DNA of 16,907 nucleotides from Oribacterium sp. (GTDB lineage Bacteria; Bacillota_A; Clostridia; Lachnospirales; Lachnospiraceae): contig JAGAXP010000263.1 of NCBI GenBank assembly GCA_017940955.1, positions 1 through 16,907 of the forward strand. The letters are read 5' to 3'. Within the stretch, counting starts at the first letter, position 1. Each line of letters opens with the position of its first letter. A model generated the notes under the pieces. It worked only from the letters and a program-made list of their open reading frames with translations. It did no database searches and was not told the origin of the DNA. Shown in pieces: positions 6,368-13,101 of this stretch. A program made the position numbers and the translations under genes.

Positions 6368-7390
6368 TTATGCGTTTTCCTTAGTAACAAGCTTAACTTC
6401 TACAGGCATTGACTTCTCAACTGTCTCACCGTTCATAAGCTTCTGCGCTGTCTCAACAGCTGTTGCACCCATAAGGTCAGGCTTCTGAGCAACTGTGCAA
6501 GCCATTGTTCCTTCCTTAACTGCTGCGATAGCATCATCTGTGGCATCGAAACCTGCAATTACGATATCCTTGCCGCTGACAGCCTCAACTGCACCGAGAG
6601 CCATCTCATCATTGTGAGCAAATACAGCCTTAACATCAGCATTAGCCTGAAGAATGTTCTCCATAACTGACATACCCTCAGCTCTGTTGAAGTTTGCTGT
6701 CTGGCTTGCTACAACGTCAAGCTTCTCATCAGCTACCTTGTGGAAACCCTCACCTCTGTCGATAGTAGCAGAAGCACCGTTTACACCCTGAAGCTCAGCA
6801 ACCTTTGCGCCTTCACCAACAAGCTCTACGATATAGTCAGCTGCCATCTGAGCACCTGCTACGTTATCTGATGCGATAGAACAATCAACGTCAACGCCAT
6901 TTACCATTCTGTCTACTGCAACAACCTTGATATCCTTAGCGATAGCGTCCTCAACTGAAGGTGCTACTGCATCAGAATCAACAGGGTTAACGATAAGAAC
7001 TGAAATATTCTTTGAGATGAGATCTTCGATATCACTTGCCTGCTTAGCAGAATCATCACCTGCATCAACAACGATAAGTTCCATTCCAAGCTCAGCAGCC
7101 TTTGCCTGAGCACCTTCCTGTAAGGTTACGAAGAAAGGATTGTTAAGAGTTGAAAGTGATAAACCGATGGTGCCTGAGCCTGCTGCTGTTGCCTCAGCTG
7201 CTGCCTCTGTCTCTGCCTTAGCTGCCTCTGTCTCTGCCTTAGCCGCCTCTGTTGCAGCTTCTGCCTTGGCAACCTCTGTTGTAGCCTCTGCCTTCTTCTC
7301 TCCGTCAACTGATACTGCAGAACCGCAGCCTACAACTGACATTGCCATAATACCCGCTACTGCAACTGTGAATAAATTTTTAAGCTTCAT
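6368..7390 (-). CDS. rbsB: ribose ABC transporter substrate-binding lipoprotein
   Basis: A 340-residue extracellular sugar-binding lipoprotein. Its signal peptide ends in the lipobox VVGC with Cys22 as the lipidation site. Residues about 33-70 form an Ala/Glu/Thr/Lys linker that contains repeated AETEAAK units and tethers the domain to the membrane. The binding domain then starts with GTIGLSLSTLNNPFFVTLQE. Residues typical of ribose-binding proteins follow: LIVNPVDSDAVAP, VAVDRMVNG, DNVAGAQMAADY, NFNRAEGMSVMENIL, FAHNDEMALGA and IAGFDATDDAIAAV. It delivers D-ribose, or possibly autoinducer-2-like sugars, to RbsC. A GGAGGAG ribosome binding site sits 6 nt before the ATG, and rbsC ends 49 nt upstream. 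The gene is the last transport gene of the operon, as in Bacillus rbs operons. Confidence 0.93.
   Translation of the reverse strand: MKLKNLFTVAVAGIMAMSVVGCGSAVSVDGEKKAEATTEVAKAEAATEAAKAETEAAKAETEAAAEATAAGSGTIGLSLSTLNNPFFVTLQEGAQAKAAELGMELIVVDAGDDSAKQASDIEDLISKNISVLIVNPVDSDAVAPSVEDAIAKDIKVVAVDRMVNGVDVDCSIASDNVAGAQMAADYIVELVGEGAKVAELQGVNGASATIDRGEGFHKVADEKLDVVASQTANFNRAEGMSVMENILQANADVKAVFAHNDEMALGAVEAVSGKDIVIAGFDATDDAIAAVKEGTMACTVAQKPDLMGATAVETAQKLMNGETVEKSMPVEVKLVTKENA
7200..7262. repeat. 21-bp tandem repeat encoding the RbsB linker
   Basis: Two identical 21-bp units, GCTGCCTCTGTCTCTGCCTT plus A, occupy 7200-7220 and 7221-7241, and a degenerate copy follows. On the minus strand each encodes seven residues of the AETEAAK type. 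The repeat can expand or contract in frame and would change only linker length. Confidence 0.8.
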
Positions 7391-7439
7391 TTTTTCTCCT
7401 CCGTTATTGCTTAAATGTTTATTTTATTCTCAATTCCCA

Positions 7440-8375
7440 TTAACGCTTTCTGTCTGAAAGAACCGCAATGAGAATGACAATTCCCTTTACAACTGACTGA
7501 TAATATGAAGAAACTCCCATGATGTTGAGACCATTGTTAAGTACCGCAATGATGAGTACACCTACGAAGGTTCCCCAGATTCTTCCACGTCCACCGTTCA
7601 TACTTGTTCCGCCGAGGGCAACCGATGCGATGGCGTCAAGCTCGTAACCGTTACCAAGTGTAGGCTGTGCAGATGCAAGTCTTGATAATAGAATGAGACC
7701 TGAAAGTGCTGCCATACCGCCTGAGATTGCATAGGTGATAAGCTTGGTTTTGTTAATGTTTACGCCGGAAAGCTTTGCTGATTCAGCATTACTGCCTGTA
7801 GCATAGACTCTTCTTCCGAATACTGTCTTCTGAAGCACAAAGAAGAAAAGCAGGAATACAAGGACGAATAAGATTACAGGGAACGGGATTCCGAAAAGGC
7901 TTCCCTTTCCTACGAACTTCAAAAGGAAACTGTTTCCAAGTCCCGAAATCGGCTTTCCGTCCATGAAGATCATGGTGATACCTCTGTACACTGTCATGGT
8001 GATAAGTGTAGCTATGAAGGGCTGTAATCTTCCCTTTGTAACCAGTGTTCCGCTGACAAGTCCGCAGCCTACACCGATGAGAAGTGCAATTATCATGGCA
8101 ATTCCCACCGGCATTCCCCCTTTGATGAAGGAAGCACAGAATGCCGTTGAAAGAGCAAGTGTTGAACCTACCGAAAGATCGATACCGCCGGTAAGGATAA
8201 CGCAGGTCATACCGAATGCTATAAATCCGTTAATGGATGACTGTCGAACCAGGGATAAGAAGTTATCGATAGTTCTGAACTGAGGGCTTATGATACTTAT
8301 AACCAGCACCAGACCTATAAGAGCTATCAGTGCCCCCAGATCCTGAATTTTATTTATTAATTTATTACTTTCCAT
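7440..8375 (-). CDS. rbsC: ribose ABC transporter permease
   Basis: A 311-residue integral membrane permease of the RbsC/AraH type. The N-terminus (MESNKLINKIQDLGALIALI) is cytoplasmic, and the signature TGGIDLSVGSTLALS lies at about 62-76. FVGKGSLFGIPFPVILF is followed by the cytoplasmic-loop motif GRRVYATGSNAESAKLSGVN, which contacts the ATPase. The C-terminal helices include NNGLNIMGVSSYYQSVVKGIVI, typical of ribose permeases. It forms the membrane channel with RbsA and RbsB. The start overlaps the last 11 nt of rbsA, and its AGGAGG site lies inside rbsA, so the two are translationally coupled. Confidence 0.95.
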   Translation of the reverse strand: MESNKLINKIQDLGALIALIGLVLVISIISPQFRTIDNFLSLVRQSSINGFIAFGMTCVILTGGIDLSVGSTLALSTAFCASFIKGGMPVGIAMIIALLIGVGCGLVSGTLVTKGRLQPFIATLITMTVYRGITMIFMDGKPISGLGNSFLLKFVGKGSLFGIPFPVILFVLVFLLFFFVLQKTVFGRRVYATGSNAESAKLSGVNINKTKLITYAISGGMAALSGLILLSRLASAQPTLGNGYELDAIASVALGGTSMNGGRGRIWGTFVGVLIIAVLNNGLNIMGVSSYYQSVVKGIVILIAVLSDRKR

Positions 8376-9858
8376 CGTTTTGGCCTCCTGTAGCGAGAAT
8401 CATGACATTTTCCTGATTTGCATCCTGCCTGTCGATAAATCCGCCTATTTTTCCTTCTGAAATAACCATTATCCTGTCGGACATTCCCAGAACCTCCGGA
8501 AGCTCCGAAGAAACCATAATGATCGCAACGCCCTGTGAGGCAAGATTATTAATTATAGAGTAGATTTCCTTTTTTGCACCTATATCCACGCCTCTTGTAG
8601 GCTCGTCCAGAATAAGTACCTTGGGATCTGTGAATATCCATTTTGCAAATACGACCTTCTGCTGATTACCACCGCTCAGCTTATTGCAGAAGTGCTCCGG
8701 TCCTGTGCACTTGATATGAAGCTCTTCAATGCCAGCCTTAACCATATCCATTTCGCTCTTCTTATTCAGAACTCCGTTTCTTGAAATCCTGCCGAGATTG
8801 GTTATGGCTATATTTTTCATGATGCTTTCTTCAAGCATCAGACCTTCTGTCTTTCTGTCCTCTGTGATGAAGCCGATGCCGTTTTTCATTGCCTGCTCCG
8901 GATTCTTATTGTGAACTTCTTTTCCTTCCACAAAAATCTGTCCGGTGACATTTGGCATATTTCCGAATATGGACTGCATTATCTCTGTACGTCCGGCGCC
9001 CATGAGACCCGCAACGCCGAGAACCTCTCCGGCTCTGACCTGGAAATTTATATCAGAGAAAACTCCGGGACAGTTAAGATTTTTTACCTCGAAGGCAATG
9101 TCTCCGATCTTAACATCCCTTTCCGGATATCTCTCACCGATCTCTCTGCCGATCATCATCTTGACAACTTCAGTCATATCGGTCTTGCTGATCTCTCTGG
9201 TGCCGATGTACTGACCGTCACGAAGTATGGTGATCCTGTCACAAAGCTCGAAGATCTCTTCCATTCTGTGAGATATATAAACGATGGATACACCTTTTTC
9301 CTTAAGGCTTCTCACAACCCCGAAAAGAACCTCTGTCTCCTTCTGGGTAAGTGCTGCCGTAGGCTCATCCATGATGATGACCCGTGCATCCACCATAAGG
9401 GCTTTTGCGATTTCGATCATCTGCTGCTGTCCTATGGAAAGTGTATCCATACTTGCCGCAGGGCTGATATTAACTCCGAGAGTATCAAGTATCTTCTTTA
9501 CTTCCGCCCTCATCGCCTGCTTGTCGCAAACACCGAACTTCTTAGTGATCTCTTTACCGAGGAACATGTTTTCCTCAACCGTCATATCGAAGAGAACATT
9601 CAGCTCCTGATGTATGAAGACGATTCCTGCCTTTTCTGCCTCCTGAGGATTTTTGTAACAAACTTCCTGACCGTCTACATATATTTCTCCGGCGTCCTTA
9701 GTGTAAACACCGGTTAAAATCTTCATTAATGTTGATTTTCCGGCACCGTTTTCACCCATAAGCGCGTGGATTTCTCCATCGCCAAGCTCAAATCCCGCAT
9801 CCCTTAAGACCGGATTTCCGCCGAAGGCTTTATTGATGCCACTCATTTTTATATTCAT
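8365..9858 (-). CDS. rbsA: ribose ABC transporter ATP-binding protein (two fused ATPase domains)
   Basis: A 497-residue protein with two nucleotide-binding domains, as usual for sugar importers of the CUT2 class. Domain 1 has Walker A GENGAGKST at 35-43, signature LSIGQQQMIEIAKAL and Walker B VIIMDEPTAAL. Domain 2 starts near residue 255 with the degenerate P-loop GLMGAGRTEI, which lacks the Walker A Lys, as is normal for this family. It keeps the signature LSGGNQQKVVFAKW and Walker B VLILDEPTRGVDIGAK. It powers ribose uptake by ATP hydrolysis at the cytoplasmic face of RbsC. The start is supported by AGGAGC. The gap to rbsD is 15 nt, and the 3' end overlaps rbsC. Confidence 0.95.
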   Translation of the reverse strand: MNIKMSGINKAFGGNPVLRDAGFELGDGEIHALMGENGAGKSTLMKILTGVYTKDAGEIYVDGQEVCYKNPQEAEKAGIVFIHQELNVLFDMTVEENMFLGKEITKKFGVCDKQAMRAEVKKILDTLGVNISPAASMDTLSIGQQQMIEIAKALMVDARVIIMDEPTAALTQKETEVLFGVVRSLKEKGVSIVYISHRMEEIFELCDRITILRDGQYIGTREISKTDMTEVVKMMIGREIGERYPERDVKIGDIAFEVKNLNCPGVFSDINFQVRAGEVLGVAGLMGAGRTEIMQSIFGNMPNVTGQIFVEGKEVHNKNPEQAMKNGIGFITEDRKTEGLMLEESIMKNIAITNLGRISRNGVLNKKSEMDMVKAGIEELHIKCTGPEHFCNKLSGGNQQKVVFAKWIFTDPKVLILDEPTRGVDIGAKKEIYSIINNLASQGVAIIMVSSELPEVLGMSDRIMVISEGKIGGFIDRQDANQENVMILATGGQNDGK

Positions 9859-9873
9859 TATCTGCTCCTGTTA

Positions 9874-10290
9874 TCAACCAAATATACAGCCTGACTGAAG
9901 GATGATGTTTGCGTAAGGAGTTGTTTCTCCGGTACGAATCACTGCTTTACTGTTATTTGTAAGCTCTTTTAATTTTGTATGGGGAACATATTCGATCTCG
10001 ATTTTGAAACCCGTTTCATTTTTCTCCAAAAAATTAAGCACTTCCTTGTGCACTTCAGGGTTCATGGTTTTGATCTCTTCTGCAAGGATCACCTTTTCAA
10101 TCTTCATGTCAGCACCAACTTCATTAAGCACCTCCATAAATCTCGGCATCCCGAACTTTACTGAAAGATCGATCCTCTCAACGCCGTCAGGAATCGGAAG
10201 ACCGCAGTCTCCGATGCAGATCTGATCTGTATGTCCCATATATGAAAGAACCCGGGATATATCGCTGTTTAATATTCCATTCTTTTTCAT
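9874..10290 (-). CDS. rbsD: D-ribose pyranase
   Basis: A 138-residue RbsD/FucU-fold enzyme that interconverts the beta-pyranose and beta-furanose forms of D-ribose, so that RbsK receives the furanose. The catalytic and binding residues of the family are present: His20 in GHTD, Asp28 in GDCGLPIP (most members have DAGLPIP), His104 in VPHTKLKEL, and the C-terminal [12 protein letters not shown] with Tyr126 and Asn128. The length matches the family. The ATG lies 1 nt after the rbsK stop, with GGAGG inside the rbsK tail, so translation is coupled. The Ala-to-Cys change at position 29 is next to the active site but probably tolerated. Confidence 0.95.
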   Translation of the reverse strand: MKKNGILNSDISRVLSYMGHTDQICIGDCGLPIPDGVERIDLSVKFGMPRFMEVLNEVGADMKIEKVILAEEIKTMNPEVHKEVLNFLEKNETGFKIEIEYVPHTKLKELTNNSKAVIRTGETTPYANIILQSGCIFG

Positions 10291-10291
10291 C

Positions 10292-11179
10292 TTAAACCTC
10301 CAATTCAGCTTCTACTTCCTTTGCTGTAGGCATCCCACCCTGGGCGCCCATCTTCTCGATGGAAAGGCCTGCTGCGATGTTTGCATAGGTTAATGCTTCC
10401 TTCATTGAAGCTTTATCTGCAATCCTTACAGCGAAAGCGCCGTTTAAGGTATCGCCCGCGCCGGTGGTATCAACCACCTTGCTCTTTCTGCAGGGAACAC
10501 TGAGAATTTCACCTGACTTAAGGCAGGTCACAACGCCCTTGCTCCCCTTTGTAATGATAAGCTTCTCAGGATACTCCCTCAAAAGCTCCTCTTCTGATTT
10601 TTCATTCCCAAAGATCAATACCGCTTCATGTTCGTTAGGGGTAAGGTAGGTTACCTTATCAACTATTTCCTTAGGAACCTCTGCTGCAGGAGCAGGATTA
10701 AGTACTGTAGGAATATTCTCTTTTGCACAGATATCTACAACATAATGAACAGCTTCAAGCGGGATCTCATGCTGGAGAACCACCATATCAAATTTCACAA
10801 GCTCTTCTCTTATGGAATCAACATAGGCCTTGTCTGCACAGGCGTTTGCCCCGGCCACAACAACTATGGTGTTGTCATTGTCCCCCAACGTGATAAGAGC
10901 TATTCCTGTAGGAACCCCTTCAATTGTTTTTATGTTATCTGTATTAACTCCGTTAGACTTTAGGTTTTCGATCAGTTGTCTTCCGTTATCGTCATTACCC
11001 ACACAGCCAAACATGGAAACCTCTGCGCCAAGTCTTGCCATGGCTACCGCCTGATTGGCACCCTTTCCGCCCGGAATATAATGAAGCTCCGAACCCTTGA
11101 GAGTCTCTCCCTTCAACGGGATGCGCTCAGCGATAACTGTCTGATCCATGTTAATGCTTCCGACTACAGCTATTTTCAA
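10292..11179 (-). CDS. rbsK: ribokinase
   Basis: A 295-residue PfkB-family kinase that phosphorylates D-ribose at O5 using ATP, feeding the pentose phosphate pathway. The N-terminal motif is GSINMDQTV, the substrate-lid motif is [15 protein letters not shown] at 37-51, and TPNE is at 180-183. The anion-hole/catalytic motif [13 protein letters not shown] starts at 237 with Asp243 as the base. Most ribokinases have DTFNGA, so Leu replaces Phe next to the active site. The start codon is TTG at 11177-11179. No ATG is nearby in frame, and AAAGGAAG at 11187-11194 sits at suitable spacing. It is the promoter-proximal gene of the operon, with a leader of about 150 nt. Confidence 0.95.
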   Translation of the reverse strand: MKIAVVGSINMDQTVIAERIPLKGETLKGSELHYIPGGKGANQAVAMARLGAEVSMFGCVGNDDNGRQLIENLKSNGVNTDNIKTIEGVPTGIALITLGDNDNTIVVVAGANACADKAYVDSIREELVKFDMVVLQHEIPLEAVHYVVDICAKENIPTVLNPAPAAEVPKEIVDKVTYLTPNEHEAVLIFGNEKSEEELLREYPEKLIITKGSKGVVTCLKSGEILSVPCRKSKVVDTTGAGDTLNGAFAVRIADKASMKEALTYANIAAGLSIEKMGAQGGMPTAKEVEAELEV

Positions 11180-11217
11180 AACAACACTTCCTTTCTACTT
11201 CACTTCGGGAACAGGCA

Positions 11218-11258
11218 ACCGGAAGGTCTTCTTACCTGCCCCGGGAGTACCTGCCGGT
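11218..11258 (-). promoter_or_regulatory. stem-loop in the rbs operon leader
   Basis: On the plus strand ACCGGAAGGT (11218-11227) faces ACCTGCCGGT (11249-11258), giving a 10-bp stem with one mismatch in the rbsK leader mRNA. GGCAGGTA occurs twice nearby on the minus strand, so alternative pairings are possible. There is no T-run before rbsK, so it is not a clear attenuator. No known riboswitch core is recognisable. Confidence 0.35.
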
Positions 11259-11296
11259 GTTTTCGTCAGGCAACTCATTCATAAAAAAAGCTTCTC

Positions 11297-11323
11297 TGAA
11301 ACGCGTTTCTGAAACGCGTTTCA
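11297..11323. promoter_or_regulatory. tandem operator for the LacI-family regulator
   Basis: Two identical perfect palindromes, GAAACGCGTTTC, sit at 11298-11309 and 11311-11322, one nucleotide apart and flanked by T and A. They have the CpG-containing dyad of LacI/GalR-family sites. They begin only about 6 nt downstream of the predicted start of transcription, so a bound repressor would block initiation or early elongation. Their 13-bp period is slightly more than one helical turn. Confidence 0.85.
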
Positions 11324-11335
11324 TGCTTTAGTAAT

Positions 11336-11364
11336 ATGCTACCAAGCTATCACTGCCATGTCAA
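11336..11364 (-). promoter_or_regulatory. promoter of the ribose operon
   Basis: On the minus strand a consensus TTGACA (11359-11364) is followed after 17 nt by TAGCAT (11336-11341). A TGG in front of TAGCAT supplies an extended -10. Transcription should start near 11329, directly before the tandem operator and about 150 nt upstream of rbsK. Confidence 0.75.
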
Positions 11365-11464
11365 TAATATATTGTTGAATTTTATAGTTTTAACATAATA
11401 GAGGCGATGGTTTTGTGGATATTTCACAAAACTATCCCATCTTTATCTCTCATCTATAAACTCT

Positions 11465-11473
11465 TGATATAAT
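11465..11473 (+). promoter_or_regulatory. extended -10 promoter element of the GNAT gene
   Basis: TGATATAAT places a perfect TATAAT (11468-11473) behind a TG. No convincing -35 is visible 17-18 nt upstream, so the extended -10 would have to carry the promoter. A start near 11480 would give a leader of about 80 nt. Confidence 0.45.
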
Positions 11474-11562
11474 AGTCTCATGTGGATTGTTTTTTGCTCA
11501 GTATGCAAGTCTGGTAAAGTCATCAAACGGAGCCATGGCCACAGATTATGAAAAGATAAGTA

Positions 11563-12276
11563 ATGAAGCATCCCCTTAGGAAAAGAGTCTTTACAGAAGG
11601 ATGTAACGCGTTAATGAATATTTCGAGAGATCATACCAATCATTACATCAATGAGTTCAGGGAGTATTGTTTGCAGAATGGCTTTTCTGAAAATAATTTT
11701 CTATCATTGCATAATTTGGACAGCTATATCGGCACTGTTGTTGATGCATTCAGTGACTACCCTGTCTGGACCGAGAGCTTTAACGGAAAGGTTGAGAAGG
11801 ATACTGCTGCTGCTATGCTAAAGGTTGACTTCAAATCCAGAATGCACAGTATAGCAGGTATCTCCGGTGACAACTATGAATCAGTAATGCTTTTTGAACC
11901 GCCTATGACAAAAACGACCGGAATACTTCAATATATCACTTCCATAGATTTCAGGTCTTTATTTCTTCTTTTTCATCCGGTTACGTCAAGAATAGATAAA
12001 TTTGAAAAATATGCCCATAAAAAAAGACAGCCCTACACGGATGATAAGACCTGGTATATTTATATTTTTACGACGCAAAAGAAATACCAGAGACAAGGTT
12101 ATGGAAAAAGGCTGATCAAAACGGCAGTTTCATTTGCAAAGGAAAAGGGCTATCGTATATGTCTTGAGACGGATCTTTTTGAGAATGTTGCGATGTATGA
12201 AGCTTTTGGTTTCTCTTTGATGGACAGCTCCATATATAATAAAAGCTTCGGGCATTACGTTATGCTGTATAGCTAA
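11563..12276 (+). CDS. GNAT-family N-acetyltransferase
   Basis: A 237-residue protein whose C-terminal ~75 residues are a GNAT acetyl-CoA-binding core. Motif A is IYIFTTQKKYQRQGYGKRLI (167-185 region), with the pyrophosphate loop Q176-R-Q-G179-Y-G181. Motif B is CLETDLFENVAMYEAFGF (200-217). The acetyl acceptor cannot be predicted, and the N-terminal ~120 residues are not recognisable. The ATG at 11563 lacks a good ribosome binding site. ATG 11614 (residue 18) has AGAAGGA at a rather long distance and is an alternative start. A better-placed site, CGGAG at 11528-11532, serves ATG 11535, which is in another frame and stops at 11579, so a frameshift or a leader peptide is possible. The 3' end overlaps a truncated permease on the other strand by 17 nt, which points to a rearrangement boundary. 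Confidence 0.7.
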   Translation: MKHPLRKRVFTEGCNALMNISRDHTNHYINEFREYCLQNGFSENNFLSLHNLDSYIGTVVDAFSDYPVWTESFNGKVEKDTAAAMLKVDFKSRMHSIAGISGDNYESVMLFEPPMTKTTGILQYITSIDFRSLFLLFHPVTSRIDKFEKYAHKKRQPYTDDKTWYIYIFTTQKKYQRQGYGKRLIKTAVSFAKEKGYRICLETDLFENVAMYEAFGFSLMDSSIYNKSFGHYVMLYS

Positions 12277-12736
12277 GAAGCTGATATAAAGGGCTCATAT
12301 CATTCAAACCTGTAGTCGCCTGAGGGATGACTACCTTCCTCATCATGGTTCCGAAGGTCATGCCCAGTGATCTTGCCGCTTCTATCTGGCCGAGGCCTAT
12401 GGCGTCAATTCCACTCATGAGATATTCTGAGCAGAAAGCCGCCGGTATCATGGTAGTGGCCGTCAGTACACACTGATAATACGAAAGAATTATATTGAGA
12501 TTAGGTAATGCATAGACAAGGACTATCAGAAGGGAAGCTCCGGGAATATTTCTGAATATCTGCACATAAATATCGCCAAAGATACGTAAAGGTTTTATGG
12601 GGCACACCCTCATCACTGTAATGATGATACCTATCACCACAGCGCCGGCAAAGGACAATGCTGTCAACTGCCAGGTAGTAAATAAAGCCTGTATGTATTT
12701 TTCACCATATTGCGAAAGCAGATCACTTATCGTCAT
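12260..12736 (-). pseudogene. amino-acid ABC transporter permease, truncated at the 3' end
   Basis: The 158-codon frame encodes the first two thirds of a His/Glu/Gln-type permease (GluC/HisM/GlnP family, normally about 215-230 residues). Visible are the N-terminal helix TTWQLTALSFAGAVVIGIII, the FRNIPGASLLIVLVYALP element, and the EAA-loop start GQIEAARSLGMTFGTMMRKV followed by VIPQA, with A140 at about 12317. After PQA family members continue with (F/V)R...PP..N and about 75 more residues. Here the homology stops at once and a foreign tail (TTGLNDMSPLYQLLSYTA) ends in a stop. The last membrane helices are missing, so the product is unlikely to transport. No partner ATPase or binding-protein gene is near. 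The start has AAAGGAAA at 12744-12751. The break coincides with the 3' end of the GNAT gene. Confidence 0.8.
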
Positions 12737-12758
12737 AAATTTTTCCTTTAAATACGTT

Positions 12759-12799
12759 TACGACATGGCAGAACAAGAGCGCTGTTCTGTCATGTCGTA
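12759..12799. repeat. 17-bp inverted repeat upstream of the truncated permease
   Basis: TACGACATGGCAGAACA (12759-12775) pairs with TGTTCTGTCATGTCGTA (12783-12799) with one G-T wobble and a 7-nt loop AGAGCGC. Neither exit side has a T-run, so it is not an ordinary terminator. If the TATAAT at 12804-12809 is used, the hairpin would lie at the extreme 5' end of the permease mRNA. Confidence 0.7.
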
Positions 12800-12822
12800 T
12801 ACCATTATAGCTTATTGATAGT

Positions 12823-13020
12823 CTAACTGTATCTTGGTCCATCCCAAGCATCCTCACCCGTATAAAATACAACTGTAATTATAGGCGTTACCTTCGTTCC
12901 CTTTGAAACACCCGAAAGACGTTCCGCTACTGTCCATGATTTCCTGTCCTGAACGCTTCCCTTCGACGTTATCTCGGCACTGTATCCGCCTGCGACAAAC
13001 GAAAGAATTTTAGCTATGAA
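12823..13020 (-). pseudogene. Rpn-family (PD-(D/E)XK nuclease/transposase-like) gene remnant
   Basis: Reading the minus strand from 13020 gives about 65 open codons. Recognisable stretches are KSWTVAERLSGVSKGTKVTP, IITVVFYTGEDAWDGPR and then YS with a TAG stop at 12823-12825. The stretch TVVFYTGE..WDGPR is nearly identical to the start of the Rpn-type gene at 16391-16907, where the sequence continues with SVHDMMDIDTRVRQFVPDYP. Here it ends immediately after the DGPR motif. The frame is open upstream to about 13065, but that part shows no clear homology. No start codon with a ribosome binding site is present, and the catalytic N-terminal nuclease domain is missing. It is best read as an internal fragment of a second copy, cut at both ends. 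The promoter of the AAA gene overlaps the upstream limit. Confidence 0.75.
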
Positions 13021-13038
13021 AAATGTAACACATATTCC

Positions 13039-13067
13039 ATGACAGAATGTTTTAGAAATAGTATAAT
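13039..13067 (+). promoter_or_regulatory. promoter of the AAA/PD-(D/E)XK gene
   Basis: ATGACA (13039-13044, five of six to consensus) and a perfect TATAAT (13062-13067) are exactly 17 nt apart. Transcription should begin near 13075. The ATG inside this -35 also opens the longest reading frame, but it would lie upstream of the transcript start. Confidence 0.75.
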
Positions 13068-13101
13068 TTTAAATAAGTGTATGTTTGATGGAGTTGATAT
13101 T

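Larger units (their letters stand above)
11180..11562. other. 383-bp intergenic region between divergent rbsK and GNAT genes
   Basis: From left to right it holds the rbsK leader with a stem-loop, the tandem operator and the rbs promoter. A 12-bp hairpin follows, GATGGTTTTGTG (11406-11417) with CACAAAACTATC (11425-11436), with no T-run. An extended -10 for the GNAT gene lies at 11465-11473. A 14-codon reading frame (11535-11579) with its own CGGAG site reads MATDYEKISNEASP and overlaps the GNAT start in another frame. It is either a leader peptide or a remnant. Confidence 0.6.
12737..13101. other. 365-bp region without an intact gene
   Basis: It holds a 17-bp hairpin (12759-12799), a minus-strand TATAAT (12804-12809) with no good -35, the fragment of an Rpn-type nuclease gene (from 12823), and the promoter and ribosome binding site of the AAA gene. 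Confidence 0.7.

Noticed and set aside
7126..7308. Minus-strand Gln/Arg-rich 60-codon frame.
   Set aside because: It is an out-of-frame reading of the RbsB linker repeat.
8911..9717. Plus-strand 268-codon frame antisense to rbsA.
   Set aside because: It lies wholly inside a strongly conserved ABC ATPase gene, resembles no family and lacks a convincing start.
11297..11323. CcpA cre site for carbon catabolite control.
   Set aside because: The dyad centre is GC within ACGCGT rather than the single central CG of cre spacing, so a local LacI-family regulator fits better.
13039..13101. Longer N-terminus (21 residues) for the AAA protein starting at 13039.
   Set aside because: That ATG is part of the -35 hexamer, so it lies upstream of the transcript. 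The ATG at 13102 has a good ribosome binding site and begins the conserved domain.
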